Position numbers and translations under genes: made by a program. Of a DNA stretch of 64,000 nt, positions 17,836-26,747 are shown one piece after another (position 1 is the first letter of the stretch; each line of letters begins with the position of its first letter). The stretch is from contig NZ_FOJG01000002.1 of NCBI RefSeq assembly GCF_900110835.1, positions 1,826,979 through 1,890,978 of the forward strand, given 5' to 3'. The notes beneath the pieces were generated by a model. It was not told the origin of the DNA, ran no database searches, and was given only the letters and a program-made list of their open reading frames with translations. Origin of the DNA: Chitinophaga arvensicola. Lineage in GTDB: Bacteria; Bacteroidota; Bacteroidia; Chitinophagales; Chitinophagaceae.

Positions 17836-17868
17836 ATAATATGATTTATCCAGGGTCATAAAATTATT
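17836..17868. promoter_or_regulatory. Candidate LysR operator
   Basis: Nested inverted repeats AATAAT ... ATTATT and TTTAT-n8-ATAAA lie about 14-46 bp before the lysR ATG, in the MFS/lysR divergent spacer. The A/T-rich interrupted dyad fits LysR-type sites but is not diagnostic. Confidence 0.4.
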
Positions 17869-17881
17869 TATAACTTGCAGC

Positions 17882-18778
17882 ATGGTTAATCTGGAATGGT
17901 ACCGGACATTTAAAGCAATATATCAGAGTGGTTCGCTCACGGCAGCGGCAAAGATGCTGTTTATTTCACAACCGAATGTGAGTCAGCATTTATCGGCACT
18001 GGAAGCACATATTGGGAAACAGCTGTTTGAGCGTAAACCGAAATTTGTGCCTACAGATTATGGCAAAATGTTTTATACGCAGGTAGTAGAACCGTTGGAG
18101 AAACTGGAAAATGTGGAAGCTGATTTCCAGCATATCTGCAAGACCCGGCAATTGGCCAATATCCATATCGGCGCGGTGAAAGAATATTTCCAGGCGGCGG
18201 TGGCCAAACGGATTGGCAACGCACCTGCCAACTTCATCATAGAGTTTGGTTTAACAAAAGACCTGTTGCGGCGTTTACAGAAAGGCGATCTTGATTTTGT
18301 GATTGCCACGCAGGTGATAGAAGACAAGCATATTGTATACGAGCCGATCATGACGGAACAATTCATCATTGTATCGCATCCGTCACTGGACCTGAAACCT
18401 TTCCGGGCTTTTCTGAAAAAGAATCAGCTGGACAATGCGGCATCCTGGCTCTCGGATCAGCACTGGTTTGCCTACAGTAGTGATCTGCCCGTGATCCGGC
18501 GGTTCTGGCAGGAAAATTTCCGCAAGCGCCCTGCTATCAAACCGCAGTATATCATACCTGATATGCAAACGATCCTGGAGGCCATCCGCTATGGGGAGGG
18601 GCTCACCATTACGGCCGACTACATGATAAAAGACGCCGTTAAAAACGGAGAGCTGCAGGAAGTATGGCGGGGCAACGCTCCGGCCACCAATGTGCTGTAC
18701 CTCGCATACGACAATACCCGCATGGCCAGTAATTGTATCAGGATTGTACGGGAGCTGTTACAGATCTGTTTGCCCTGA
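17882..18778 (+). CDS. LysR-family transcriptional regulator
   Basis: 298 residues. The N-terminal winged HTH (YRTFKAIYQSGSLTAAAKML, then SQPNVSQHLSALE) is classical LysR, followed by a periplasmic-binding-protein-like effector domain. It diverges from the MFS transporter gene, the usual arrangement of a regulator and its target. The effector is unknown. Confidence 0.92.
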   Translation: MVNLEWYRTFKAIYQSGSLTAAAKMLFISQPNVSQHLSALEAHIGKQLFERKPKFVPTDYGKMFYTQVVEPLEKLENVEADFQHICKTRQLANIHIGAVKEYFQAAVAKRIGNAPANFIIEFGLTKDLLRRLQKGDLDFVIATQVIEDKHIVYEPIMTEQFIIVSHPSLDLKPFRAFLKKNQLDNAASWLSDQHWFAYSSDLPVIRRFWQENFRKRPAIKPQYIIPDMQTILEAIRYGEGLTITADYMIKDAVKNGELQEVWRGNAPATNVLYLAYDNTRMASNCIRIVRELLQICLP

Positions 18779-18861
18779 GGCAATAGCAACATAGCCTGTG
18801 TAAAAAAAAAGAATAATCTGTTTAAAACGATTATTTTGTAGGACTATCATTTTACCTATTT

Positions 18862-19698
18862 ATGAAGCTAAGATTCCACAAAAGCATCCTTTGGCTGGTT
18901 TTAAGCCTGTTTGGCAGTATCGTGAGCCAAGCCCAATCCACCGCCCCCGCATTCCGGGTTATCGCCTTCTATACCGCTAAAAACGACCAGGCGCATATCA
19001 GTTTCGTACATGAAGCCAACAAATGGTTTCCGGAAATGGCGGCGAAATATCATTTCAGCTATGACTCTACGAATAACTGGCAAAACCTGAACAAGGAGTT
19101 TCTATCGAAATACCAGGTAGTGATTTTCCTGGATACAAGACCGGAAGATCCGGCGCAGCGCGCGGCTTTCCAGGAGTATATGGAGCATGGCGGTGGCTGG
19201 ATCGGGTTTCACTTTGCCGCGTTTGCGCTTACCCCTTCTGATGTACCGCAAAACTGGGACTGGTACCACAATACCTTCCTGGGCTCCGGTTCCTATGGCA
19301 GCAATACCTGGCGGCCCACGTCTGCTGTACTGCGCATAGAAGACCATAAGCACCCGGTTACCCGCAACCTTCCGGACACTTTTTCCGCCGCTCCCAATGA
19401 ATGGTATCGCTGGAGCAATGACCTGCGCAAAAATCCGGACATTAAAATACTATTGTCGATAGATTCCACCAGCTTCCCGCTAGGCACAGGACCAAAAGCT
19501 TATGAAATCTGGCATAGCGGCTATTACCCGGTAGTATGGACGAACAAAAAATACCGGATGCTATACCTGAATATGGGGCATAACGATATCGACTATGAGC
19601 ATCACACCAATAAAGATCTGTCGCTTACCTTTGCAAATGAAACGCAGAATAAGTTATTGCTGGATGCCTTGCAATGGCTGGGCAAAAAGAAAAAATAA
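18862..19698 (+). CDS. Secreted ThuA-domain protein
   Basis: 278 residues with a signal peptide (about 1-24, ending SQAQ) and one ThuA-like domain of the class I glutamine amidotransferase fold: GGGWIGFHFAAFA replaces the Cys nucleophile elbow, and EWYRW and HSGYYPVVWTNKKYRMLYLNMGHN are typical. ThuA proteins are linked to disaccharide (trehalose) utilisation, and in Bacteroidota secreted versions are common in glycan regions. The enzymatic activity is not established for this family. It ends in a strong terminator shared with the convergent gene. Confidence 0.86.
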   Translation: MKLRFHKSILWLVLSLFGSIVSQAQSTAPAFRVIAFYTAKNDQAHISFVHEANKWFPEMAAKYHFSYDSTNNWQNLNKEFLSKYQVVIFLDTRPEDPAQRAAFQEYMEHGGGWIGFHFAAFALTPSDVPQNWDWYHNTFLGSGSYGSNTWRPTSAVLRIEDHKHPVTRNLPDTFSAAPNEWYRWSNDLRKNPDIKILLSIDSTSFPLGTGPKAYEIWHSGYYPVVWTNKKYRMLYLNMGHNDIDYEHHTNKDLSLTFANETQNKLLLDALQWLGKKKK

Positions 19699-19718
19699 CA
19701 ACGTATATCCGTAATGTA

Positions 19719-19756
19719 AAAAGCGCCCAAAAGGATTAAATCTTTTTGGGCGCTTT
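19719..19756. terminator. Bidirectional terminator
   Basis: AAAGCGCCCAAAAGGATT pairs with a copy ending TTTTTGGGCGCTTT around a short A/T loop. It lies between the convergent ThuA and tail-fibre-like genes. Confidence 0.85.
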
Positions 19757-19769
19757 ATTTTCGGTCGTT

Positions 19770-20885
19770 TTATTTCTGCTGTAAAACAGTGATCGTCTTT
19801 TGTTGATCCGCTACTTTTTGATTCAGACTTTCTACATTCTTATTCAACTGGATGATGTACAAGGTGAGTTCTTCTACTTTCTTTAGTAACTGATGATTGA
19901 TGTCACCCAGATCCAGCCCGTTTTCCGCCACTTCTTTTTCTGAGGGAATGCCTTCCAGGTGTTTTTCTTTCTTTACAAACTGTTCTACCTCATGTAAAGA
20001 AGGTAACTGGTATTCCGGATGAAACACATAATCAGGCCAGCCGTTCTGGACTACTTTAATGCGGCGTGCGCCAAGTGTGCCTTCCACTGCCAATTTATAA
20101 TTAGCCGCCGGAGCAGTGCCACCAATGCTGACATTTCCGGTGTTTCCATCAGCAATGATAAAATAATTGGGAATTCCGGTACCATTAGAATTTACATGCG
20201 AAAAGTAGAGATTGGCTCCGGATGCACCGAGTCCGAAAGACCTGGTTCCGCCTGCAAATTCAATAGCAGAAGCATCATACAGTTTAATCGATTTCTTCCA
20301 GGAGTAGTCGGTCCAAAATGGGCCTCCTGCGATATCCAGTCTTGCGACTGAAGAGGAAGATCCAATACTGACATTCCCCTGCATAACAATCGGTTCAAAA
20401 GCCGTAAAAGCGGCAACGCCCGTTACCTGCGCGCCTGTTACCAATTGCAAAGTCTCCCCGTTGGCATAACCGGTAAATGAAAAAGCGGAAAGCGATGAAG
20501 AATTTGCTATCTCAATCGCAAGGTAACTCTTACTATTATACACCAGAGTTACTAATCTTGATGCTTCATTATAACTGATCATGGATCCCCTTGTACTATT
20601 GTTTGCAGAGGATGTATTTACTTCCATTGTCCATTTCCTGCCAAGAGCCGCCATCCCCCCACGGATGCCGGTAATTTTTCCATATACATGCATGTCCGGC
20701 AACAAAGTCCCCGTGTAAAGCTCGTGAAGAAGTAAGTAATCAACTCCTTGCGCGTCACGTGATTGACCTGGTATAGGTTTATTTACATAGTAGGTTCGTG
20801 AATTATCGTCTACTTTGAGAAATTGTGCTTGTGCAGACACAGCACCAGTCATACAAAATAAAATAAAGTACAGAATTCTTCTCAT
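19770..20885 (-). CDS. Secreted tail-fibre-like protein with C-terminal coiled coil
   Basis: 371 residues with a signal peptide (about 1-20). The middle is beta-rich with repeated NVSIG segments (GNVSIGSSSS, GNVSIGGTAP). The C-terminus carries the conserved Bacteroidota block YKLAVEGTLGARRIKV, then a conserved segment with YQLPSLHEVEQFV and HLEGIPSEKEV, and finally a leucine-rich coiled coil (VEELTLYIIQLNKNVESLNQ). Proteins with this end are usually annotated as tail-fibre or endosialidase-chaperone-like and are often cell-surface associated. No phage genes are nearby, so it is not a prophage remnant. Function unknown; trimerisation through the coiled coil is likely. Confidence 0.75.
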   Translation of the reverse strand: MRRILYFILFCMTGAVSAQAQFLKVDDNSRTYYVNKPIPGQSRDAQGVDYLLLHELYTGTLLPDMHVYGKITGIRGGMAALGRKWTMEVNTSSANNSTRGSMISYNEASRLVTLVYNSKSYLAIEIANSSSLSAFSFTGYANGETLQLVTGAQVTGVAAFTAFEPIVMQGNVSIGSSSSVARLDIAGGPFWTDYSWKKSIKLYDASAIEFAGGTRSFGLGASGANLYFSHVNSNGTGIPNYFIIADGNTGNVSIGGTAPAANYKLAVEGTLGARRIKVVQNGWPDYVFHPEYQLPSLHEVEQFVKKEKHLEGIPSEKEVAENGLDLGDINHQLLKKVEELTLYIIQLNKNVESLNQKVADQQKTITVLQQK

Positions 20886-21077
20886 GTTATATTTTCTTAT
20901 GGGATAAAAATTAAGAACAAATCAAGTTGGCTATTATTAACAAATCGGGGTTAATTATCGAGCAACGGGTACAGATATATCAATACCAGAAAATCAAGGC
21001 GCCTCACTCCTGCCTTGGTGGTATCTTCTGCGGTACATGTCTCCGGAAAAAATTTACAACATACACAGGAAGAGCTT

Positions 21078-21587
21078 CTATTCCCATTCTTTCTCCTCAA
21101 AATTTGTATACACCTCTTTCCACAATGCAATGGAAAGATCAGTATTGGCTTCAAGGTAAGTGAATACAGCAGCTTTATCGTCCTGCACGGCGGTCAGTCC
21201 GGATAGTAGCTGAGCAAATGCGGATATATCATCTGCCACCTTTACCAGTGTCCACTTTCCGGCGCCATGCGGTGCATAGTAAACCGGAAAACGTTGATTC
21301 GCCTCCGTTAGATCAACGATAAACGGATCGCTGAAATAATTCTGTGCTATCACGTACCAGTTCTCCAGGAAATCTCCTGGTTTTGTGCCTATGAGTGAAG
21401 CACCGGTTACGGCATTATAGCGGTATCCTTCCTGGAACTTTTCAAAAGTATCGGCGGTAGGGTATTCCTGTGGCAGGCAGAGGTCTTCCGTAACAATGGC
21501 GGGTTGTATAAATTCGAGTATCGCTGCGGGTATATTCATTTCCGGATTCGTTTGCTGTATGAACAATGCAAATAACGCATTTTTCAT
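21078..21587 (-). CDS. SUKH (SMI1/KNR4)-like protein
   Basis: 169 residues from the ATG at 21587, or 153 from the ATG at 21539. The segment ENWYVIAQNYFSDPFIVDL, PVYYAPHGAGKW and VADDISAFAQLLSGL follows the C-terminal SUKH pattern. SUKH proteins are often immunity proteins against polymorphic toxins, but many are orphan housekeeping-type proteins. No toxin gene is adjacent; the upstream gene is a GH2 enzyme 20 bp away. The 5' end is unusual: a perfect 17-bp inverted repeat overlaps the first ATG, which makes the downstream start plausible. Confidence in the family is moderate. Confidence 0.68.
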   Translation of the reverse strand: MKNALFALFIQQTNPEMNIPAAILEFIQPAIVTEDLCLPQEYPTADTFEKFQEGYRYNAVTGASLIGTKPGDFLENWYVIAQNYFSDPFIVDLTEANQRFPVYYAPHGAGKWTLVKVADDISAFAQLLSGLTAVQDDKAAVFTYLEANTDLSIALWKEVYTNFEEKEWE

Positions 21588-21599
21588 ACAGCAAACGAA
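21547..21599. repeat. Perfect 17-bp inverted repeat over the start of the SUKH-like gene
   Basis: TTCGTTTGCTGTATGAA (21547-21563) and its exact complement (21583-21599) flank a 19-nt loop that contains a further AATGC/GCATT stem. The right arm includes the ATG at 21587. The hairpin sits just after the GH2 stop codon, so it may be a terminator/attenuator or an RNA structure that hides the start codon. Confidence 0.85.
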
Positions 21600-21607
21600 A
21601 TGGTTTA

Positions 21608-24001
21608 TTAATTCATAAATGCTTCAATCTTCTTTTTCTCATCAAGTTTTACAAACTGCCCGTATTTGTCGAGGTACTCCCGGGCTACAGGCTTAAAACC
21701 TTCTTTATCCTGTTTATTCAACAGATAAATCGTTCTTGCCCGCAGGTATATTTCCTCTCCGGGTGCGCCATACGGTTTCACGGCGGTATAGATAGCAGAC
21801 CAGTCGGGGTTTGCGTTTGTTTCCGGTACAGATGGTGCAATCAGGTCCTGGTAAATAAGGTTCATCATTTTGACGGTAGATTGCCTGGCGCCCATCGCCT
21901 TATCGATGGCGTCCATATTATCGCGGATGATGGCAAAACCGGTATCGCTGGTGCTGCCGGTCACCTGCATTACATAACGCAGATCATCTTCTGAATACGG
22001 CGGTTTCATGAGTGCGAAATAATCATCGCCGGCCATGGCAGCGCCATCTTTATCACCAGCCTGTACGGCCATCATCGCGAGTTTCCGTAAAAACTCCGGT
22101 TCTTTTTTTCCATCGATATATTCCTGCAACATGGCGCTGTAAATAGCGGAAGGTTCTGTCACATCTGCGTCCGCGGCGGCAACGGCTGGCAGTGTACCCA
22201 TATCTTTATTTAGCGGCGCATGGATCTTCCTTATTTCTGCAAACGGTATTTTCACAACTTCTCTGTCGTAGGTCAGCAAACCATTCTGTTCACCTTCCAC
22301 ATCAAAGGGTTGCGTATAAATGCTGGCAGATAATCCTTGTTTTTCCAGCAATTGCAGATGCTGGTTCATGATAGCATATTTGGATTTCAGGGCGCCGGGC
22401 TTTTCCTGGATGTACCCCCAGGCAGTATTCATATTCCACTGGTGATCCGGGATAAATACGCCGATGCCGCCAAACTCCCCGAGTACGCGGGCTTTGCCCG
22501 GCATCTTTATCGCGTTCATGGGATTGGGATAGCTGTGTACATCCGTGAGGTCTGCGCTTACATAAGCGTTCGGACTTGGGCTACGCAACTTTTCATTCAC
22601 GTACAGGTATTCGCCGGAATGCCCGTTGATCAGGCGGGATGGGTCGCTGCGCTTGATCCATTCGGTAAGGCGTTGCTGATCAAACTGACCCCATTTTTCG
22701 TTGAACAGCACCCAGGTGGTGATGCAGGGATAATTGTGCAGCTGTGCCAGCGTTTCTTTGCATTGCTGCTCAAATGCGGCTTTAGCACCTTCCGGCAAAC
22801 CATGATTCGGGCTTACCATGTCCTGCCATACCAGCATACCCAGTTTATCGGCCCAATAGTACCAGCGGTCTGGTTCTACCTTGATATGTTTACGGATGGT
22901 GTTAAAACCCATGGCTTTAATGGCTTTGATATCGAAAGCCAGGGCTTCATCTGTGGGTGCGGTATACAGTCCGTCGGGCCAGAAGCCCTGATCCAGCGTA
23001 CCGAGATTGAAATATGGTTTGTTGTTCAGGAAGATGCGATCCACACCTTTATCATCTTTGGCGATGGAGACTTTACGCATACCAAAATAACTTTTCACTT
23101 CATCTACCACCGTATTGCCTTTCAGCAGTTTTACGGAAAGGTCGTACAGGAAAGGATTACCGGGCGACCACAAAGAAGGATTATCCAGTTTCAGTGACAG
23201 CGACGCGCCACTTTTACCTTTTATCTTGCCCACTGCATTGCCATCTTTCAAAGCCACTGCTTCCACATTATAACCTGCTGGGGCATTAACGGTAAGTACC
23301 AGCTGGCCCTTATCGATATCGGGTGTCATGTTCAGTCCGGAGATGTAATCTTTGGGCACTTTTTCCAACCATACAGTTTGCCAGATACCAGAACTGGGTG
23401 TATAATAGATATTGGCGGGATTGAGCACCTGTTTGCCGGAAGGGCCTACGCCCCTGTCGGAAGGATCATAGATCTTCAGCACAAGAATATTTTCGCCTTT
23501 TTTTGCAACATCTGTTACGTCAACGGTAAACGACGTATAGCCACCGGTGTGACCACCCACTTCTTTTCCGTTGAGATATACTTTGCTTTGCCAGTCAACC
23601 GCTCCGAAGTGCAGCAAGGTTCTCTCTCCTGCAGCGGGGTTGAGTTCAAGTCTCCGGCGATACCAGAGCCGCTGATCGGGCAGTAAAGTTTTCTTGACGC
23701 CCGACAGTGCAGATTCCAGCGGATAAGGGACCAGGATCTGTCCATCAAAATTATAAGGCGCTGCGCCATCAGCAGTGGTAATGGCGTATTCCCAGAGACC
23801 ATTCAGGTTTTGCCAGTCTTTCCGCTCCAGTTGCGGGCGTGGATAAGCAGTAAGTGCATTCTGTGGATTTACTTCTTTGGCCCATCTCGACTGGATGGCT
23901 ACTGGTTTCATTTTCCAGGCTGTTTGTGCCTGAAGGCTGGTACTGCCTGCCATCAGCAAGGCCGTAGCCAGTAATAACTGTTTTCTTGTTTGCATACGCA
24001 T
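21608..24001 (-). CDS. Secreted GH2 glycosidase (beta-galactosidase/glucuronidase-like)
   Basis: 797 residues with a signal peptide (about 1-25). The GH2 sugar-binding domain (about 55-215; WYRRRLEL, HFGAVDWQSKVYLNGKEVGGHTGGY split over residues 131-155), immunoglobulin-like domain and TIM barrel (about 320-600) are in order. Acid/base Glu435 is in FNEKWG and nucleophile Glu509 in GEFGG. About 190 C-terminal residues are mostly helical and not part of the core GH2 fold. Likely periplasmic or surface exo-glycosidase; the exact sugar is unclear. It lies 20 bp before the SUKH-like gene on the same strand. Confidence 0.87.
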   Translation of the reverse strand: MRMQTRKQLLLATALLMAGSTSLQAQTAWKMKPVAIQSRWAKEVNPQNALTAYPRPQLERKDWQNLNGLWEYAITTADGAAPYNFDGQILVPYPLESALSGVKKTLLPDQRLWYRRRLELNPAAGERTLLHFGAVDWQSKVYLNGKEVGGHTGGYTSFTVDVTDVAKKGENILVLKIYDPSDRGVGPSGKQVLNPANIYYTPSSGIWQTVWLEKVPKDYISGLNMTPDIDKGQLVLTVNAPAGYNVEAVALKDGNAVGKIKGKSGASLSLKLDNPSLWSPGNPFLYDLSVKLLKGNTVVDEVKSYFGMRKVSIAKDDKGVDRIFLNNKPYFNLGTLDQGFWPDGLYTAPTDEALAFDIKAIKAMGFNTIRKHIKVEPDRWYYWADKLGMLVWQDMVSPNHGLPEGAKAAFEQQCKETLAQLHNYPCITTWVLFNEKWGQFDQQRLTEWIKRSDPSRLINGHSGEYLYVNEKLRSPSPNAYVSADLTDVHSYPNPMNAIKMPGKARVLGEFGGIGVFIPDHQWNMNTAWGYIQEKPGALKSKYAIMNQHLQLLEKQGLSASIYTQPFDVEGEQNGLLTYDREVVKIPFAEIRKIHAPLNKDMGTLPAVAAADADVTEPSAIYSAMLQEYIDGKKEPEFLRKLAMMAVQAGDKDGAAMAGDDYFALMKPPYSEDDLRYVMQVTGSTSDTGFAIIRDNMDAIDKAMGARQSTVKMMNLIYQDLIAPSVPETNANPDWSAIYTAVKPYGAPGEEIYLRARTIYLLNKQDKEGFKPVAREYLDKYGQFVKLDEKKKIEAFMN

Positions 24002-24337
24002 AATGGAGTTATTATTCTTCCTGGTTAATTGAGTTCTTAGTGGAATAAGATTGACCGGTTGTTAACTTGATTCATCTAGGTGGCTTCAAACAGGTACACG
24101 GGTGTTGAACAAAAAGTACCAAAATATACATAATTCCCCGGGAATAAACCGGGTTCCCTTTCTGTGTTTGTTAATCTGTTTATTTTATGATTTCATTTAT
24201 ATGAAATAAAATAATATTTAAATATATTTTAACCGTATAGATAAAAATAAAAGGAACACCTCTATAATAATTCATATTTTATTCTTAAATTATACAAAAA
24301 CAACCTCATCCCATGACATAATTAAAACATTACAAAA
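24002..24337. other. A/T-rich intergenic region between divergent GH2 and ATP-grasp genes
   Basis: 336 bp without a convincing gene. It must hold both divergent promoters. The half near the ATP-grasp gene is very A/T-rich. I see no clear operator or RNA. Confidence 0.6.
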
Positions 24338-25786
24338 ATGAATACTATCAACCTTAATCGCTACGATCAGGTATCTCATACCTGGGATGAAATGTACATT
24401 GCGGATAATCACCTCCGGGAACAATACCACCAGATTATCCGTTACCTGGAAAACGAGTCGGCCAATGACCTCAATAAAAAAGAAGAGCTGGCGAAAAGGT
24501 TGTTTATGAGCCAGGGTATCACCTTCACGGTATACGACAGCGGAGAAGGTATTGAGAAGATTTTCCCGTTTGACATTATCCCCCGTATCATCACCTGCGC
24601 CGAGTGGGCTTTTATTGAAAAAGGGATCAAACAGCGGCTGAAAGCCCTGAATCTTTTTCTGAAAGATGTATATCATAACCAGTTCATTATCCGCGACAAA
24701 GTAATCCCGGCCTCCCTTATCTACTCCTGCCCCCATTTCCTGCGCGAAATGCACCAGCTGAACGTTCCCTACGACATTTATATCCACATTGCCGGTATAG
24801 ACCTCATCCGGGATTTTGACGGCACTTTCTATGTGCTGGAAGACAATCTCCGCACCCCTTCCGGGGTAAGCTACATGCTGGAGAACCGCGAAATTACCAA
24901 ACGACTTTTCCCCGATCTGCTGCCACAGTGCAAAGTGCGCAGCGTAACGGAATATCCGGCGATCCTTTATAAAAATCTGCTGTCGCTCTCGCCCCGGGCC
25001 GTATCCAATCCTACGATTGTGTTGCTGAGTCCGGGTATGTACAACTCCGCCTATTACGAACATACTACCCTGGCCCGTTTGATGGGTGTAGAACTGGTAG
25101 AAGGCCGCGACCTAATTGTAAAGGATCAGAAGGTATATATGAAAACGACTACCGGTTTGCAACAGGTAGACGTGATTTACCGGCGGGTAGATGATGATTT
25201 TATTGATCCCCTCGTATTCAACCCCAAAAGCGTACTCGGCGTGGCCGGCCTGATGAGCGCCTACCGCAAAGGAAATGTAGCCATCATCAATGCCACCGGC
25301 AACGGCGTTGCAGACGACAAAGCCGTTTACAGCTACGTACCGGACATGATCAAATACTATCTCAACGAAACCCCTCTGCTGAAAAATGTGCCTACCTACA
25401 GTCTTGGTAACCCGGATGAAAAAGCATACGTGTTTGAAAACATGCACAAGATGGTCATCAAAAAAACCAATGAAAGCGGCGGCTATGGCATGCTGATGGG
25501 ACATGCAGCCACTGAACAGGAAATCGAAAACTATAAAAAAGAAATACTGAAAGATCCCCGCAACTTCATTGCGCAACCCACCATCAGCCTTTCCACCGCC
25601 CCCTGTTATCTCGATGGCATGTTGCAGCCCCGGCGCGTAGACCTACGCCCCTATGCACTTGTAGGGCCCGACGGCATTTCTATTGTTCCCGGCGGATTAA
25701 CACGGGTAGCCCTTAAAGAAGGGTCACTGGTTGTCAACAGTTCACAGGGTGGTGGCAGCAAAGACACCTGGGTACTGGCATCATAA
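24338..25786 (+). CDS. Circularly permuted ATP-grasp protein
   Basis: 482 residues matching the circularly permuted ATP-grasp family (former DUF404/DUF407): FPFDIIPRIITCAEW, VLEDNLRTPSGVSYMLENR and the late glycine-rich NESGGYGMLMG and RRVDLRPYAL blocks. These enzymes are predicted amide-bond ligases. It is the first gene of a three-gene operon with alpha-E and transglutaminase-like proteins. Comparative genomics (Iyer, Aravind and colleagues on ATP-grasp amidoligases) linked this set to synthesis and turnover of a small peptide or peptide tag. The substrate is unknown. The next gene starts 16 bp downstream. Confidence 0.92.
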   Translation: MNTINLNRYDQVSHTWDEMYIADNHLREQYHQIIRYLENESANDLNKKEELAKRLFMSQGITFTVYDSGEGIEKIFPFDIIPRIITCAEWAFIEKGIKQRLKALNLFLKDVYHNQFIIRDKVIPASLIYSCPHFLREMHQLNVPYDIYIHIAGIDLIRDFDGTFYVLEDNLRTPSGVSYMLENREITKRLFPDLLPQCKVRSVTEYPAILYKNLLSLSPRAVSNPTIVLLSPGMYNSAYYEHTTLARLMGVELVEGRDLIVKDQKVYMKTTTGLQQVDVIYRRVDDDFIDPLVFNPKSVLGVAGLMSAYRKGNVAIINATGNGVADDKAVYSYVPDMIKYYLNETPLLKNVPTYSLGNPDEKAYVFENMHKMVIKKTNESGGYGMLMGHAATEQEIENYKKEILKDPRNFIAQPTISLSTAPCYLDGMLQPRRVDLRPYALVGPDGISIVPGGLTRVALKEGSLVVNSSQGGGSKDTWVLAS

Positions 25787-25802
25787 ACTAAAACAATTGC
25801 CT

Positions 25803-26738
25803 ATGTTAAGCAGAGTAGCCTCCAGTTTATATTGGCTAAGCCGATATGTAGAAAGAAGCGATGGCATTTTAAGAATGCTGAAAATCAACTACGCCTCTTC
25901 GCAGGACACCATCCAGGAATTCACCTGGACACCGGTGATCCGCATTTCCTCCGGTGGTAATGAAGCAGAGATGTCTGCTATCAAAAATGATAGTCGCTCC
26001 GTTATCGAGTACCTGCTTTTTAACCGCGATAATCCTAACTCCATCATCAACATGATTACGCTGGCCCGTGAAAATGCCCGCAGTGTACAGGAACATATCG
26101 CGAAAGATCTATGGCAGTGTCTCAACGAATATTATCATACCGTAAAAGATCCTAAACTACTCTGGTATGTACAAAAGGATGATCCCGTAACAGCCCTCGA
26201 TATACTGATCAAACAGGTAATGCTGTATTACGGCACCGCAGGCAGTATCATGGAAAGAGGGGAAATCCGGAGCTTTATGAGTATTGGTAAATATCTCGAA
26301 AGAAGTATACAGTCGATCGATATCCTTGACATCAAATTTATCTCCATCTCCAACAACCCGGATCTGCTCACCGATACCTCTTACTGGCAGCACCTGTTGT
26401 TATCACTCGGCGGATATGAATTATACCTGAAATCGTACCGAAAAGGCTTTGAAGCCGAAAATGTGCTGGAACTGGTGATGCTCAACAATGATTTTCCAAG
26501 ATCGGCCAAGTACTCGGTGAACAATATCCACCGCTATTTCGAGCGATTGAAGAGCGATAAGAATATTGAACATTACAATAAGCTGTCGTTCAATATCGGA
26601 CGCCTGAACAGCACCATCACCTACAGTTCGGTGAACAGCATGAAGGCCGAGGGACTGCATCCTTATCTTGTAAAAATCAGGAGCGAGTTATACGGCATCG
26701 GCAACCTCCTGAATGAATATTATTTCGCGAACGCTTAA
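25803..26738 (+). CDS. Alpha-E domain protein (DUF403)
   Basis: 311 residues starting at the ATG at 25803 (MLSRVASSLYWLSRYVERSD), the conserved N-terminus of alpha-E proteins. An earlier in-frame start lies inside the ATP-grasp gene and is not needed. The protein is all-helical with conserved acidic/arginine motifs (YVERSD, YLERSIQSIDI). Its partner enzymes are always the ATP-grasp and transglutaminase-like proteins, suggesting a complex. The biochemical role is not established. The downstream gene starts 9 bp after the stop. Confidence 0.92.
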   Translation: MLSRVASSLYWLSRYVERSDGILRMLKINYASSQDTIQEFTWTPVIRISSGGNEAEMSAIKNDSRSVIEYLLFNRDNPNSIINMITLARENARSVQEHIAKDLWQCLNEYYHTVKDPKLLWYVQKDDPVTALDILIKQVMLYYGTAGSIMERGEIRSFMSIGKYLERSIQSIDILDIKFISISNNPDLLTDTSYWQHLLLSLGGYELYLKSYRKGFEAENVLELVMLNNDFPRSAKYSVNNIHRYFERLKSDKNIEHYNKLSFNIGRLNSTITYSSVNSMKAEGLHPYLVKIRSELYGIGNLLNEYYFANA

Positions 26739-26747
26739 CCATTGCAT

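Noticed and set aside
19770..20885. Prophage remnant because of a tail-fibre-like gene
   Set aside because: The protein has a signal peptide and no neighbouring phage genes.
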